Shown here piece by piece: positions 26,401-38,854 of a stretch of 64,000 nucleotides of DNA (positions are counted from its first letter, which is position 1; every line of letters begins with the position of its first letter). A program made the position numbers and the translations under genes. The notes beneath the pieces were generated by a model, which saw only the letters and a program-made list of their open reading frames with translations, was not told where the DNA came from and did not search any database. The DNA is from Adineta steineri (lineage: Eukaryota; Rotifera; Eurotatoria; Adinetida; Adinetidae): the NCBI GenBank assembly GCA_905250115.1, contig CAJNOI010000318.1, positions 1 through 64,000 of the forward strand, written 5' to 3'.

Positions 26401-27122
26401 AGAAATTCTTTAACAGGCTTAAGTGGACGTTGATGAGTCTGTGGTTGAGTATGATTAGGTGGCTGATGAAAACAACAAAACAAAAATTACTAATTATTAT
26501 TTATAAAACAAAAAATGATTTCGTTTTTATACAGAATGTGAACGTAGTTGATTTTCATCGTTTATTATACCAAATGATGTTAATGGTGTACCTTCTATGA
26601 AAACACTTTGATATCGTTTTGGTACTGAACCACTTGAAGTTGTATTTGATGATAGACGATGCACATTCGACGATCCTTCAGGACGTCGATTTACTTTCTC
26701 CTTAAATAAATAAAAGCAAATGTTCAATCAATTATTATGCAATATAACTATTTTCATAATCATACTTTGATTATGTGCATATCTTTTGTCTTTCTTTTCT
26801 TTCTCACTTTTTACAGACTTATACTCGAACATATTAAATAAACATACTGCTTTGCAATGATACGTTTGACAAAAAAAGAAAGGAATCACAGCAACAGATA
26901 AATATTGAAAAAGGAAGAAAAATAAAAAGTTCTATTCAAGAATTTATTTCTATGAATTAAATGAACATCTATCATATATATATATACATTCGAGGTAATA
27001 ACAGTAAAAATAAGTCTGGACCCTGGAAGAATTTTAGAAAAAAATAAGATTTTATTTTTATATACCTTATGTTTATGAGAATCATATGTATTTGGCTTAG
27101 TAGAATGTGTTGCTGTAGCCAT
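23481..27122 (-). CDS. Large disordered scaffold protein with C-terminal SAM domain
   Basis: Multi-exon gene, roughly 800 aa, starting MATATHSTKPN at 27122. Most of the protein is Ser/Thr/Pro/Gln/Arg-rich and probably unstructured. The ordered part is C-terminal. After DMVRRHGLPPSDLGSDVW comes a helical section (QIRRQLTGLQIMYNDLLKLL), then a coiled coil (EVNQRFARLEASVVTLAESI). Last is a SAM domain of about 65 residues (FFGTETMLRYFLSLLNYEEY, then LEREKIGIYELPYVSERKLQ and SLGIPYGPCARIIYEAQ). SAM domains mediate protein-protein oligomerisation; a cytoskeletal or cortical adaptor is plausible but unproven. One splice junction (around 26285-26370) does not fit a canonical donor in frame, so that exon edge is uncertain. 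The specific family was not recognised. Confidence 0.75.
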
Positions 27123-27824
27123 GTATTTATATAACTAAAAGTTTTTTATATCGAAAAAATGTGAACATATTTTTTGCCGGCATAAATAATAATGGTAGCG
27201 GTACAGTAGGAATAGTAAGCCGACAGCATGGTTGATGACAAAACAAATAAAAAAATTTGTTTCGAAAATGAATTGTAAAAGAAGGAATTTGTATATTAAA
27301 GAATTTATGCTTTAAAAGAAGTAAACTGAATGTTGGGAGAATAGAAATAATAGGTGAGCAAGAGAAAGAGCGAGAGAGACAGAGCGATAGAGAGAGAGAG
27401 AGAGAGATGGAGTAGAAAAGAAGAGAAAATGAAACGAACGAATTTGTTTATTTCCTTATCCATCACGACAGCATGATTGATTTCATCATCGTCTACGTTT
27501 ACAAAACAGTATGAAAGAACAAAAAATGAAAACGAGAGAATGAATAAAAGAATTTCGTTTTAATTCTCGGTATGTAGATTTCTTTTTGTTTCTATGATTA
27601 TGAAGTATAGTGAAGAAACATTTTAATCGATTGTTGAGTATGGTATTGAAGTTGAAATTAATAGGATTCATAGTCTTATTACTTTTTTTTTTGAAAAAAA
27701 AACGAAAAAGAAAAAAATCAAATCGATTTGATAGATTTCCTTTTTTATGAGAAAGAACAAGTTTTATTTATTTTTATTATATGATTAAACTAATTATTGA
27801 ACAAAAGAAGAAAGATAAATTAAT
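27123..27824. other. Intergenic with GA-rich repeat
   Basis: 702 bp between the SAM scaffold start and the RSPH9 stop (both minus strand). It contains a GA/GACA-rich simple repeat at about 27361-27408. No gene seen. Confidence 0.55.
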
Positions 27825-28896
27825 TCAAATCATAAATGGTAAATCCTTGTTTTCTTCACCAACACCAGAATAGAGTGAACCAAAACGATTCGTTTCTGGT
27901 ACATGAAAGAATGCCATGCCAAGCCATTTCAGACTACGAATCTGAACTAATCCACTACCACGTTCATATTGTACACTCCAACCTAAAATAATATAGGGAA
28001 AAAAATAGATTTAAGTGAGAAATATAAAAAGTAATCATACCTTTTGGAATATCTTCATCGATCGTATCAAGAAAATGAAGACTTTTATCAAGAGCTGAAC
28101 GATGTATAAGACTTTTTTGTTGAAGATGAATTGGTTCACGAAAATGAAAATAATTTGGTAATTTACCACTTTCTGCTACTGTTAATCCTATAGAAAAAAA
28201 AGCCCAAATCATATGAAATACAATCTATGATTTGTTTACCTTCAAAAGTACGATTTCGTTCAACATCACCATTTGGTTGAAGAACATATGAACCACGTGG
28301 AATAATTAAAGCATCTTGTTCAATTTTCCATAATGTAGCAGCTAAACGATCTTCTTCACGTAATTGTGACTAATAGAAAGATACATATATATTTTATAAC
28401 ATACTTAAAATAAAATATATTTGATTTATTACTTTATTTTCTTCAACATTTTCTTCTTCAGTATTTTCATTTGTTATACTATATTTTGTTACTTCAAATT
28501 CATGTGATGGATCACCAGTAAAACGTCCTGAACATAATAATGTTAATTCTTTTGCTTCGTCATCTGCTGGTGTTAACATATTCCAATTGATACAATCTTT
28601 GCTAGAATTTTCAAAAGTTAATTTACAATTGTATAAATCTTCTTTTTTTATGAACAAAAATACCTGTAGAGAAATTGTCGTTCTTTAAGCTCATCTTTTT
28701 GTCGACCTTGTATGATAAAATAATCTTCTGTGATACCTAAAATTTTTCCCCATAAATGAATTGTTTTAAATTTGTATTGGTCTTTAAGAAGAATAAGCGA
28801 TGTTTGTAATGAGGCACGTTGTTCAGGACTAAATACAATACCACTGAATGCAAGTAAGTCGACATCAAGAGTAAAATCTTTTGCTTCAATACCCAT
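27825..28896 (-). CDS. RSPH9: Radial spoke head protein 9 homologue
   Basis: Five or so exons, roughly 275 aa, the same size as human RSPH9 (276). It is a radial spoke head component of motile cilia; human mutations cause primary ciliary dyskinesia with central-pair defects. Exon 1 encodes SGIVFSPEQRASLQTSLILL and IHLWGKILGITEDYFI, matching GQGLSPDRRASLLTSLMLV and VLFWGRILGLVADYYI. Downstream CSGRFTGDPSHEFE, ALIIPRGSYVL, NRTFEGL, KLPNYFHFREPI, DTIDEDIPKG and the end GVGEENKDLPFMI all follow the human protein (VGTGEKNMDLPFML). The ATG at 28896 gives an N-terminus of the expected length. A Glu-rich insertion (NTEEENVEEN) lies in the middle exon. No broken frame. Confidence 0.95.
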
Positions 28897-31403
28897 TTTT
28901 TTTCTCTAAAAATTAACTTGATCTTTAAATCAATCAATTATACAAGAATTTTCACGCGTTTCTTTAATGAAAAACTTTGATAGAAACATACATACACAAT
29001 CAATTCATTCAGTAAACATGTTGCTTCGAAACCTACCTTCATGGAATATGTTAAATAAGTATGAATTAAAGAGGTCGCTTTTCGAACACCGTATATGAAT
29101 AAAACTAATATTGTTAAAATTTTCAAATCGATATTCTTCAATACTAATTAATTAAAAAAACAGACATGAATATATTAAACAAATTTATATTTTCTTGAAG
29201 TTCGATAGCTAAGTATATTACATGAAGATAAAAATGTGGTAAACATTAAAGTCAAATATCTTATCAGTATAGAAAATACTATTTAATATAATATACTTGT
29301 AAGTATATTATTATTATTATTAACTATTATTAAATAGAAACAATATAGTATTTCTTGATATACATTCACAAAATAGCATCCAGCGATATATGACAATAGT
29401 ATTGTAGATGTGAAGAGTAAATACCATAGCCACGTATATACTCTCTCTCTTATTTAGACACGCATTCTATCTCATGCATCTATCGAGATGATTATTGAAC
29501 TATACCGTGAATTTTTTTTAAAACTAGTTTTTCATTCAAAGCATAGGGGTGTCATCGTTTGTTTTAGTCTTTTGATATTTCTAGCAGGATTTATAGAATC
29601 TAAACATCAAGATTCAATTTTTGGTAAAGAAGGTTTACGTCATTCTTTGAAAAAGCTCAAAACTATTTCTAATAAACAGTTGTTGACATTTCAAAAAGAT
29701 ATTTCAGTCCAACTGAGCAATGCTTTATGTAATTTTATTATGGTATAATGACGTCATGTAGAAAACTAGAGTTTTCTAAAAAGAACGATTAAATGATTTT
29801 CTGCGATGTACTGTCATTTGTAATGAAAACGTGTGAGAAACAAAATGTGAAAATCTATATTCGTATTCCTGTATATACTTAGATAAAGTGATACATATTT
29901 TAAAAGCAGCAAGTATCACATTATTTATTGACAGAGAATCAATATGAATGGAAGAAACGATCTATTGCATTAAAAAGTAAGATTAGACATGAAAAAACTT
30001 AAACACCAAAGTTGTCGTCCATATCGGAGAAAATAAGCAATGATCGGCAGACTGATCGTAAGATCTAAATAAAAATTGTGTGAATAAAAAATATGATATA
30101 TAAAGTCATAGACAATAGTTTTTTTGATATCGATGTATCTTCTTCATTGAATTACGATATCTTTACAAATATTTTAATATTATCAGACGTATTAGAGGCA
30201 CATTTTTAATTATCCAGGCTTCTATATTAATCTAGCGCTTCCATTGTTGTTGTTTTTATTTGATCCATATATATTTTCATCCACGAGAAAATTTTTAATG
30301 AGTTTTAATAAGTTTTCTTTTTGAATATAATATTGAATGAAACATAATTTATTTTTGAAATGATTTATTTTTGAAACAAATAATAAATCATGCATATATT
30401 TTTTTACTAGGATAAAGAAAACATAAAATAAGAACAAATTTGCAGATCGATAAAAAAATTGACATAGTATCAGGGTTGCCAAATTCATACTTTAGAAATC
30501 AGAGTACTTTCCAGAAAAAGCAGTAGTAGATCAGGGGATTTTGTTTCAAAAAACAGGCGAAAATAGCAAGGATCATATATCTTTCTTTCAAAGGAACGAA
30601 TTAGTCCTCCTACAAACAGTTCTGATATTTTCTGTCAAGTGAGTAATAGAAATGTTTGTCTTTTAAGTAAAATAACGAGAAGTATAATTGATATAATGCA
30701 TATCAATATGCTTATAAACTGATCATTCATTTTAACCTTTTATTAAGAATCACAAGAGTATATTGATGATTCGGTTTCTTTCATTACTTCATAAATATTT
30801 CATATGAATAGAAATTGATTAACAATAAGCATTGCATACAAGTACTGAAAAGAAAACTGAGCTTGTTTTCGAAGATTGTGCACATTACCATCGTAGAGAA
30901 TAATTATCTATCTTAACTATTAGTCACTGATCCTCACCCACATTTCCATGATTATATTCTTTTAATAAAGAAGGTTTTTTTGGAACTTTGATCTATGGCG
31001 ACGAAGAGTTAATCGAGTTTCTACTATTTTCGTTGAAATCGTGTTCGCGTCATTTACGAAGTGAGCTTGCAATAAGTACTAAAAATCAGGAACTTTGACA
31101 ATTCTATATAATATAAAACCTTTACAAAAATCATAAGCTTATTGTAGAAAAATAATTTCTACAAATATTTTCATACATACCAACAATGGCAGCATCCACA
31201 AATATATTATATATTTCCATCATTAATTCAGTTTATGCGCTCGAAATTACACAGATTTCTACTGTCGAGGAGTGCGAAGGTAAATATAATTATGGACATC
31301 TAGACTGATGAAAACTTATGTTTACATGAAATAAGATATTTTAATTTATTCAAAAAATCTAATAAATTGATGTTGAAAAGCAACAAAAGAATCATTCATA
31401 TAC
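28897..31403. other. 2.5 kb intergenic region
   Basis: AT-rich stretch between RSPH9 (minus) and the D8C protein gene (plus). It holds one doubtful 86-codon ORF, listed separately. A possible untranslated or leader exon begins at 31186 (ATG followed by about 30 hydrophobic codons, then a GTAAAT donor near 31281). It was not joined to the D8C gene because no convincing in-frame acceptor was seen. Confidence 0.45.
29488..29748 (+). CDS. Doubtful small ORF, 86 aa, with one hydrophobic segment
   Basis: ATG to TAA frame with one strongly hydrophobic stretch (GVIVCFSLLIFLAGFIES, residues 21-38) followed by a basic, helical C-terminus (SLKKLKTISNKQLLTF). This would fit a small single-pass or secreted peptide, but the region is isolated, there is no similarity I recognise, and frames of this length can occur by chance. 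A TATA-poor AT-rich flank gives no help. Listed at low confidence only. Confidence 0.2.
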   Translation: MIIELYREFFLKLVFHSKHRGVIVCFSLLIFLAGFIESKHQDSIFGKEGLRHSLKKLKTISNKQLLTFQKDISVQLSNALCNFIMV

Positions 31404-32396
31404 ATGTTCAGCGAACCACGTATCAGTGACTCAAAGAGCAGTTGGGATAAGGTAGACGAAAGTTTGCCAACAATGAGTATGTATCGAACTTCAAAAGTTT
31501 TACCATCACCGAATGAACAATTTTCTCCAACAACGCGTCCATCTGATGTTCAGGCATTAGTAAGATACAATAATAATACACCATACTCGTATCCACCAGC
31601 TCTACGAGAATCATGGGCACCAACTATAATGACACAAAATCCATATCCAACCGATGCAGCGAAAAAGTAAGTACTAAATATCTCAATAAAACTAAAATAA
31701 AAATATTATCTTCTATACTTTTAAATGAAAGATCCATGCTTCCAAGTAAAAAGTATATTATAATAGCATCTTTAATAGGAGCTGTTGTTGGTTTGTGTAT
31801 TTCTGGCATTCCATTAGCCGTTATGACTACATTGTATTTGCAATTGAGTAAGTTTAACAGTATGAATAATAGATAATCATAAAAAAGTTAATATTTTCTA
31901 TTTTAGAATCTCAAATAAATTCTAATGGAACGGCAGGCACAAGTAGTATGTGATATTTCTTGGAAAGACTATCAAATTTTTTCCTTTTTTCTAATAAAAT
32001 AATATAGGTTCTAGTAGTTTACCTTCCCAATGTAGTGCTTACACAACAATTTCCGATGTAACACGCCTTACTACATGTACTGGTACTTACAATTATGATT
32101 GTGGTTGGACAACTGGATGGTATCGATTTTCAGGAAGTGGTGGTACTCAGTTAGCTACAACTCCGAGTAGCACATTATATTGTTGCACACAATATCCGGG
32201 CTGGTTGAATGGCACTCTTCCATCCACTTCTGGTACAACAACAGTGGGTATGTACTGTGTTAATTATAGTGGCAACTTGTGTTATAGTTCATATTCGATT
32301 TCCACGATTCTTATAACAAACTGTAATGGCTATTATGTCTATTATCTGACGTCTTTTTCTTATTGTGGTATTTCCCGATATTGCACTACGACATGA
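31404..32396 (+). CDS. Type II membrane protein with a UMOD/GP2-like D8C domain
   Basis: Four exons (31404-31666, 31732-31847, 31907-31945, 32008-32396) join in frame to 268 aa. Residues 1-95 are a polar Ser/Pro-rich cytoplasmic-looking tail. One membrane segment follows (YIIIASLIGAVVGLCISGIP, then LAVMTTLYLQL), with no signal peptide, so a type II orientation is likely. After a short Ser/Gly linker, the outside domain has the spacing of the D8C domain of uromodulin, GP2 and OIT3: CSAYTTISDVTRL, YDCGWTTGWYRFSGSGGTQL, YCCTQYPGWLNGTLPS, VGMYCVNYSGNLC, and the final CNGYYVYYL and YCGISRYC. About ten Cys could form disulfides, and NGT, NYS are possible N-glycosylation sites. Extracellular ligand binding is plausible; partner unknown. 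Confidence 0.8.
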
Positions 32397-34224
32397 TAAC
32401 TTTACTAATATCAATCGTCCATAGACATACTACTTACTTTGTCAAAAGATAAATTTTTAATTTTGCTATATATATCTTATTTAATCTGGCTTTCAATTTG
32501 CTCTCGAATAAATATACGATCTAAAATCATTTTTGCAAAGATTTGATTATATTACTAATAATTCACAAGCCGAAATAACTATTTTTCAAGTGAAGACTAA
32601 CTCATCATATTGTAAGAGCTATGTACAAATAGTTAACTAAATTAGTCTAAATATTATCAGGCTAATCAAATATAAAATTCGTAAAGTATCTGTACAGAAC
32701 ATATTATTGGATTTGGAATAATATGAATACGATTTGTATGCAAATAAAACGAATCACATCATGTTGTAAGACCTTTATTCGATATAAAATCGAGTAGAAA
32801 TTAGAATTTCATGTCAATCACGTGAATTTGTATAATATACTAAAAATAATTCAATAATATTGATCAAAAATCTTTTCAAAGATTTCTTTTTTCATCTCGT
32901 CGAAATATATATAATTAAAATGCTGATCATATATTGTATTGCTTAGTTCGTTTGTTTTCAATATAATATGAATAAGTGAAAGGTTTCAAGAAAGAGAAAA
33001 AAATATATTGTTGTTACTATTATTAAGTCAATTTTGTCCTTAAAAAACAATATGAGTATCTTGAAAGAAACTTTTATGAACTATATTATTAAAATTATTT
33101 ATTTTGATAGGAAAAAATTATCCTTGATTCAAATGACATGTGTGCCACTTACATTTAATAATTATAAGAATATTTTCATACTAGTACATGTAATATACTA
33201 ATAAAAATCGACTAATGTTTTCGAACAAAACATGAAAAAGTTGATATCCGTTACTATTTCTGATATCGTTAGCAATAAATATCGCTTGGAAACTTTTCCA
33301 AAAATTTGAGAGCTAGATAACTAGTGAAATTCTAGCAATAACGATGAAGTTCAATTCGGTATCTACTATTTATTTCTCAAAAACATCTTCAACTCAAATA
33401 AGAAGGATTGCGAGTGGCTGAACATGATTTGAAATATCTAAGTTATCCCCGTAAGATTGACGGTCCATCCTTAATCAATGACCTTTGATCTGTAACCTTT
33501 AATCAGGTATTAGACAAACACTGGACCTATTTATTCGACTCAGATTGAACAGAAATGGAAGGGAACGGCTCAAAGTGTCTGAATGAGATTGTCTCTCCTT
33601 GTTGAATGTTGTTCTACTGAACAGAGATAGCAAAATTTGAAAAGCTTTTTAATTTGTCTTTATAGTAGCGTCGATTCAGTCTACATCAACAAATGAGCAG
33701 TGTACTAATTGTATTTTTCATAATCTACTTAAAAGCTTTTCTCTAATCGTATTATAAAGACCATAAAGTTAATGTTTATTTTACATATATATTGTATTTC
33801 TATTGTGGTTTTCTCACTCATATTTAATATGGTAACCGATATGGAACGACATCTTTGATCGAACATGTAAGAGCGTGTTTTCATGACGGAGAGATGAGTC
33901 ATAACCTATATATTTTCTTTTCTTGATGATTCTGGATACTGGACAGATAAACTTACATATTTGAAACTACTAAACCATATATGTATATATACGCCTATAT
34001 ATATATGTAGTGAGTCCGCCTCTGTAATGCACCGAAATAAAATGAAATTTCCAGAATCACTACAATCGTGTGATTTTAACCCTGAGTCATATAGTACAAA
34101 TATAGTCATAAGTTTCGAAATTACAACTTCCCCTACGTAGGCATTGTAGTAACTGAAACATATATATATTCAGTTATTTTTTACTTTTAAATAATTTCAA
34201 AATTCATTCTATTTTAGAAGAACA
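32397..34224. other. 1.8 kb intergenic region
   Basis: AT-rich interval between two plus-strand genes. No ORF, RNA gene or clear repeat seen. The NFX1 promoter should lie at its right end; an acceptor-like TTTTAG at about 34212-34217 just before the ATG hints at a 5' UTR intron. Confidence 0.5.
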
Positions 34225-37200
34225 ATGACAGAAAGTTTCGCTGCATCAAATCAACCTGAAAATATACATTTGCAAGATACATATTCAAATTCTAATAATA
34301 ACGATAATAGTCATAATCACAGTAGAAAACAAAAACGTCGCCCAATGCAAACAAGTTCGCAAGACGCTCGCTATAGCCATCGAGCACAACAACAACAACA
34401 ACAACAGCAACAACAATCACAACAACAACAATACCAACATCAATATCAACAACAACAATGGTATCCAAATAATATGTATTATGATGACTATTATTATGGG
34501 CAACCACCTTCACGTGGAGGTCGCTACAATCACAATCAACATCCTCAAAATCATCAAAATCATCATCAACAACAACGACGACCACAATTCCGTCATCCAG
34601 CTTCATCACAGTCACATCAACAAGTAACTACTCGTCCGAATAGTAATTCATCAGGACGAACAACTGTTGAAGCAGAAAATCTTCGTTCAATATTAAACGA
34701 ACAATTATTAGAAAATACTTATGAGTGTATGATATGTATAATTAAAATTGAGTAAGTTTCTTATTTTTATCGTAAAGAAAAATATAGATAGAGAATTTAT
34801 TGATATTTTTATTTTCACTTTAGTCGACATGAAGAAATATGGTCATGCGATATATGTTATAAAATGTTTCATTTAAATTGTATTAGAAAATGGGCTAATT
34901 CAGAAGAAAGTGGTACAGATAAGAATTGGCGTTGTCCAGGCTGTCAATATTCTTATTCAACAAATCCAATTTATACCTGTTTTTGTCATAAACGTGTTAA
35001 TCCAGTATTTCAACCTGCTGATACACCACATTCATGTGGTGCTGAATGTGCTAGACGATTAAATATAAAATCTAATGATTGTAATCATCGTTGTTCAGAG
35101 TAAAAATATTTCTTCAATTTAAGATTTATTTTATAATATTTGTATCTTTTTTTCTTCTATTAGACTTTGTCATCCAGGTCCTTGTCCAACATGTACAGCA
35201 ATGATAAAACGTTCTTGTTTATGTGGACGAGAAACTCGTACTATTATGTGTAGTTCAAATTTAATAATTAAATGTGAAAATAAATGTGGAAAACGTAAAT
35301 CTTGTCGACATCACAATTGTGAATTGGTATATATTAATTGATATATTGAAATCATTTTTTTTATTTATGATTATTAAATTTTTTTAGATTTGCCATCCAC
35401 GAGAATGTGAACCATGTGATCAATTAATTAAACAAACATGCTCATCACATGGAACTGAACGAGAAGTTTTATGTACTTCGGAAACTGGAGGTACAACTAC
35501 ATTTACATGTGGTGAATCATGTGGAAAATTACTTCAATGTGGTCATCATAAATGTACAAAAACATGTCACGATGGACCATGTCCTGATTGTTTATTACTA
35601 CCAGAAAATTGTAAAACATGTGCATGTGGAAAAACAACTATGGATAATCACCAACGAACATCATGTCTTGATCCAGTATGATTAAAGAAAAACTAGATAG
35701 AATTAATTTCGATAAGAAACTCTTTTTTTTAGTTACCAACTTGTGAGAAATCATGTGAAAAAATTCTTTCATGTGGTCCAATAGATGATCATCATCGATG
35801 TTCAGCTCAATGTCACAATGGATTATGTCCACCATGCGATAAACAATCAATTCTTCAGTGTCGCTGTGGACAATCAAGTAAATCTACATCATGTATAGAA
35901 GCTGCACAGTATGATCCAATAAGAAATCCATTTTGTTGTGAACGACGATGTAATAAAAAGAAATTATGTTTAAAACATCGGTTAGTTATTGTTATTTTTG
36001 TATCAAAAAAATTTAAAACAATATTATTATTTTTCTTTTTTATAGATGTAATGAATTATGTTGTGATCGTGATATTCATGTTTGTGAAATAGTCTGTGGT
36101 AAACCACTTAATTGTGGTGTTCAGTATGTATTTTTAAAAACAAAAATGAAAAGAAAAAATACTAATATTCTATACTCTTTTAGTCAATGTGAAGAATTAT
36201 GTCATAAAGGGTTTTGTCGTAAATGCCCAGTAAATAGTTATGATGAATTAACATGTCATTGTGGACAAACTATTCTTCAACCACCTATTGCATGTGGTAC
36301 ACAACCTCCAGTATGCAATTATAAATGTAATCGACAACATACATGTGATCATCCAGTTTATCATAGTTGTCATAACGAAAGTGAATGTCCACCTTGTACA
36401 CATCTTGTTTCAAAAATGTGTGTTGGAGAACATACATTACGTAATAGTGTAAGTAAAGATTTTTATCTATTGTTAAAATATTATATTGAAAAAAATTATT
36501 TTTTTCTTTCGTTTAGGTTCCTTGCCATTTAAGAGAAGTACTTTGTGGTCAACCATGTGGTAAACCACTTCCATGTGGAGTTCATACATGTCAACGTGCA
36601 TGTCATTCGGGTCCATGTCAATTAGTTGATCAAAAATGTACACAACGATGTACTATAAAAAGACGTGAATGCGGTCATCCTTGTAATGCACCATGTCATG
36701 GATATGAACCATGTCCCGTAAAAACAACATGTCGAGAAACAATTAAAAGTCGTTGTCCATGTGGTCGACTAGTAAAAGATATTGTTTGTAATGCGAAATC
36801 TAATGAATCAAATGAAGGAAGAGATGATAATGATTTAACTCAATCGCTTGTTCAAGCATTCTCTGTTCGTACAATAGATTTATCACTGGCACGAAAACAA
36901 CAGCATCAACCAGTACAATTAGAATGCGATGATGAATGTCGTATTATACAACGAAATAAAAATTTAGCTCAAGCTTTATCAATTAATCCCGATGAATCAC
37001 GACAAACACCACTTGTTTATACAGATTTTTTACGTGATTATGCAAAGAAAAATTTAGAATTTGTTAAAACTATTGAACGACAATTTACAGAACTTGTTGA
37101 AGATACTCAACGTCATCGTGTTTCAAAACGATGTCATTCATTTAAACCAATGAAAATCAATGAACGTCACTTAATACATGAATTAGGATCATTCTATGGT

Positions 37201-37353
37201 CTTGAAACACAAGCAATGGATCCTGAACCAAATCGAAATGTTGTTGCATATGCATCTTATGGCATGTGTAAAATTCCAATAATTACATTGAGTGAAACAA
37301 TTCGACGAGAAAAACTAAAAGTACCACCTCCTATAACACTAATACAAAACTAG
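34225..37353 (+). CDS. NFX1: NFX1-type zinc finger protein with R3H domain
   Basis: Eight or so exons, roughly 900 aa. NF-X1/Shuttle craft proteins are nuclear regulators with an atypical RING and NFX1 zinc fingers. The N-terminus is Asn/Gln/His-rich with CAA/CAG runs (34388-34460). A RING-like PHD start follows (YECMICIIKIE, then WSCDICYKMFHLNCIRKW and WRCPGCQ). Then come at least seven NFX1 fingers of the C-x(n)-C-x3-H/C-x-C type, e.g. CGHHKCTKTCHDGPC, CHKGFCRKC, CGVHTCQRACHSGPC and CGHPCNAPCHGYEPC. The C-terminus has the R3H nucleic-acid-binding motif in KINERHLIHELGSFYGL, with the Arg and His of RxxxH. Many Cys-rich exons also read openly in other frames; those are shadows. RING plus R3H indicates an NFX1 rather than NFXL1 orthologue, which lacks R3H. 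Confidence 0.93.
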
Positions 37354-37480
37354 TATACATATATATACATATAAATATATTGTTATTCTTAGATATAAGT
37401 AGTATTTTATTTTCATTTACGTTTGTTTTTCTGTTTATTCTTTTCATATTTTGTTGAAATAAAAAAAAACTGACTCAATA

Positions 37481-37499
37481 TATCTATCTATCTATCTAT
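37481..37499. repeat. TATC microsatellite
   Basis: Short run of about five TATC units between the NFX1 and MscS-like genes. Confidence 0.8.
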
Positions 37500-37629
37500 T
37501 AATAATCTTATTTTCAATAGTACAAGAAATGAAATGAAATAATAAAAGGTATTTCTTAATTTTAATACTACAGATATATCGCTTTTCTTTTCTTGTTGTT
37601 AGATTATAATTTGTAGAATAGATTTAAAT

Positions 37630-38650
37630 ATGTATTGTCGATCATTATTGGTAATTTCTCGACTTAATATAAATACATCTAATATTGCAAATCGATGTTT
37701 AATAACATCATATAATAATAAATTATTATGTTTTTCTCAACAACAAAATCGTTACTTGTCTGATGATATGTCAAATAAAAGACCACCTGGTCGTATACGT
37801 CGATTCTTTCGTTGGTTCATAGGGAGAAGTAATTCTGTAGAATCGAAACCATTAACAACTTCAGATTCAACAACATCACTAACAACAATGCAACAAATAA
37901 AACGTTTTCTTGCACTTGCTTCACCAATTGAACGTCTTTTTATTCGTTCACATATAATTGAAGATGCGGATTTAGCACGATTAATATCAAAAACAGCTGC
38001 AGTTACAATCTATGCATTTATTGGTATTACTACACTTGGTACATTAGGTGTTGATACGAAACCATTACTAGCTGGTATTGGTATAACAGGTTTTACAATT
38101 GGTTTTGCGCTTAAAGAAGTAGCTACAAATTTTATATCAGGCGTTTTTCTTGTTATAAATAAACCTTTTGTTCGAGGATGTCGAATTAAAGTTCATGGAG
38201 GTGGTGGTGGAATTGAAGGTAAATTTATTTCAATTCTAATAGAATTATTTGTAATATTTTAAAACTAAAAAGGTCTGGTTCATTATATTGATGTTCGATA
38301 TGTACATTTAAAGACTAAAGATCGTATGTTATTCATTTATTTTTTTATACAATTACATATCGAAATTGTTTGTTTTTTTCTTATATTCTATAGGTGGTAT
38401 TGTAATGATACCGTCAGCAGTTGTTTATACAAATCCATTCACTGTTTTTCCAGCTGATGATGAAGCTAATGCAGGCTTTATTGATATGACTAAACCACCA
38501 GCAACTGATCCTACACAACCTATTGAATCTGAATCAACACCTATATTCAAACCTAGCGATGTAAAAGAAGCAAAATTAAAAATGAATTTAAGTACAGAAC
38601 CAGCTGGTTTATTTAAAAAAAAGCCATTACGTGAAAAACAACAAAAATAA
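37630..38650 (+). CDS. MscS-type mechanosensitive channel with probable mitochondrial leader
   Basis: Three exons (37630-38218, 38273-38323, 38394-38650) join in frame to 298 aa. Residues 1-45 are rich in Ser, Arg, Asn and Leu with no acidic residue before the SDD at about 41, fitting a mitochondrial presequence. A first hydrophobic segment lies at about 118-140 (AAVTIYAFIGITTLGTLGV). The pore-lining helix follows: PLLAGIGITGFTIGFALKEV, with the Gly/Ala packing of MscS TM3, then NFISGVFLVINKPF like NLAAGVLLVMFRPF of E. coli MscS. The beta domain follows (RIKVHGGGGGIEG, VHYIDVRYVHLKTKDRG, MIPSAVVYTNPF). A Pro/Ser-rich C-terminal tail replaces the longer bacterial cytoplasmic cage, so the protein is short. 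MscS channels relieve osmotic pressure by opening under membrane tension. They are common in bacteria, plants, fungi and protists and unusual in animals. Confidence 0.85.
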
Positions 38651-38854
38651 TTCTATTCTTTTACTCTAGCAAGTTCTTTTTTTTTTATATAGCAATTTTT
38701 TTCTTCTTCTTCATTCCATACATCTTTTAATACTAGTAAAATACTCAAATTGTCTTTCTTTTTTTTAAGCATGAATACATGTAATTTAAGCTTGTGATAA
38801 AATATAGACATTTGCATATGTATATATTTATTTAAATATATGATAAATAATTCA

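Noticed and set aside
34292-34615. Antisense Val/Asp-rich ORF
   Set aside because: Shadow of the Gln/His/Asn-rich NFX1 N-terminal exon.
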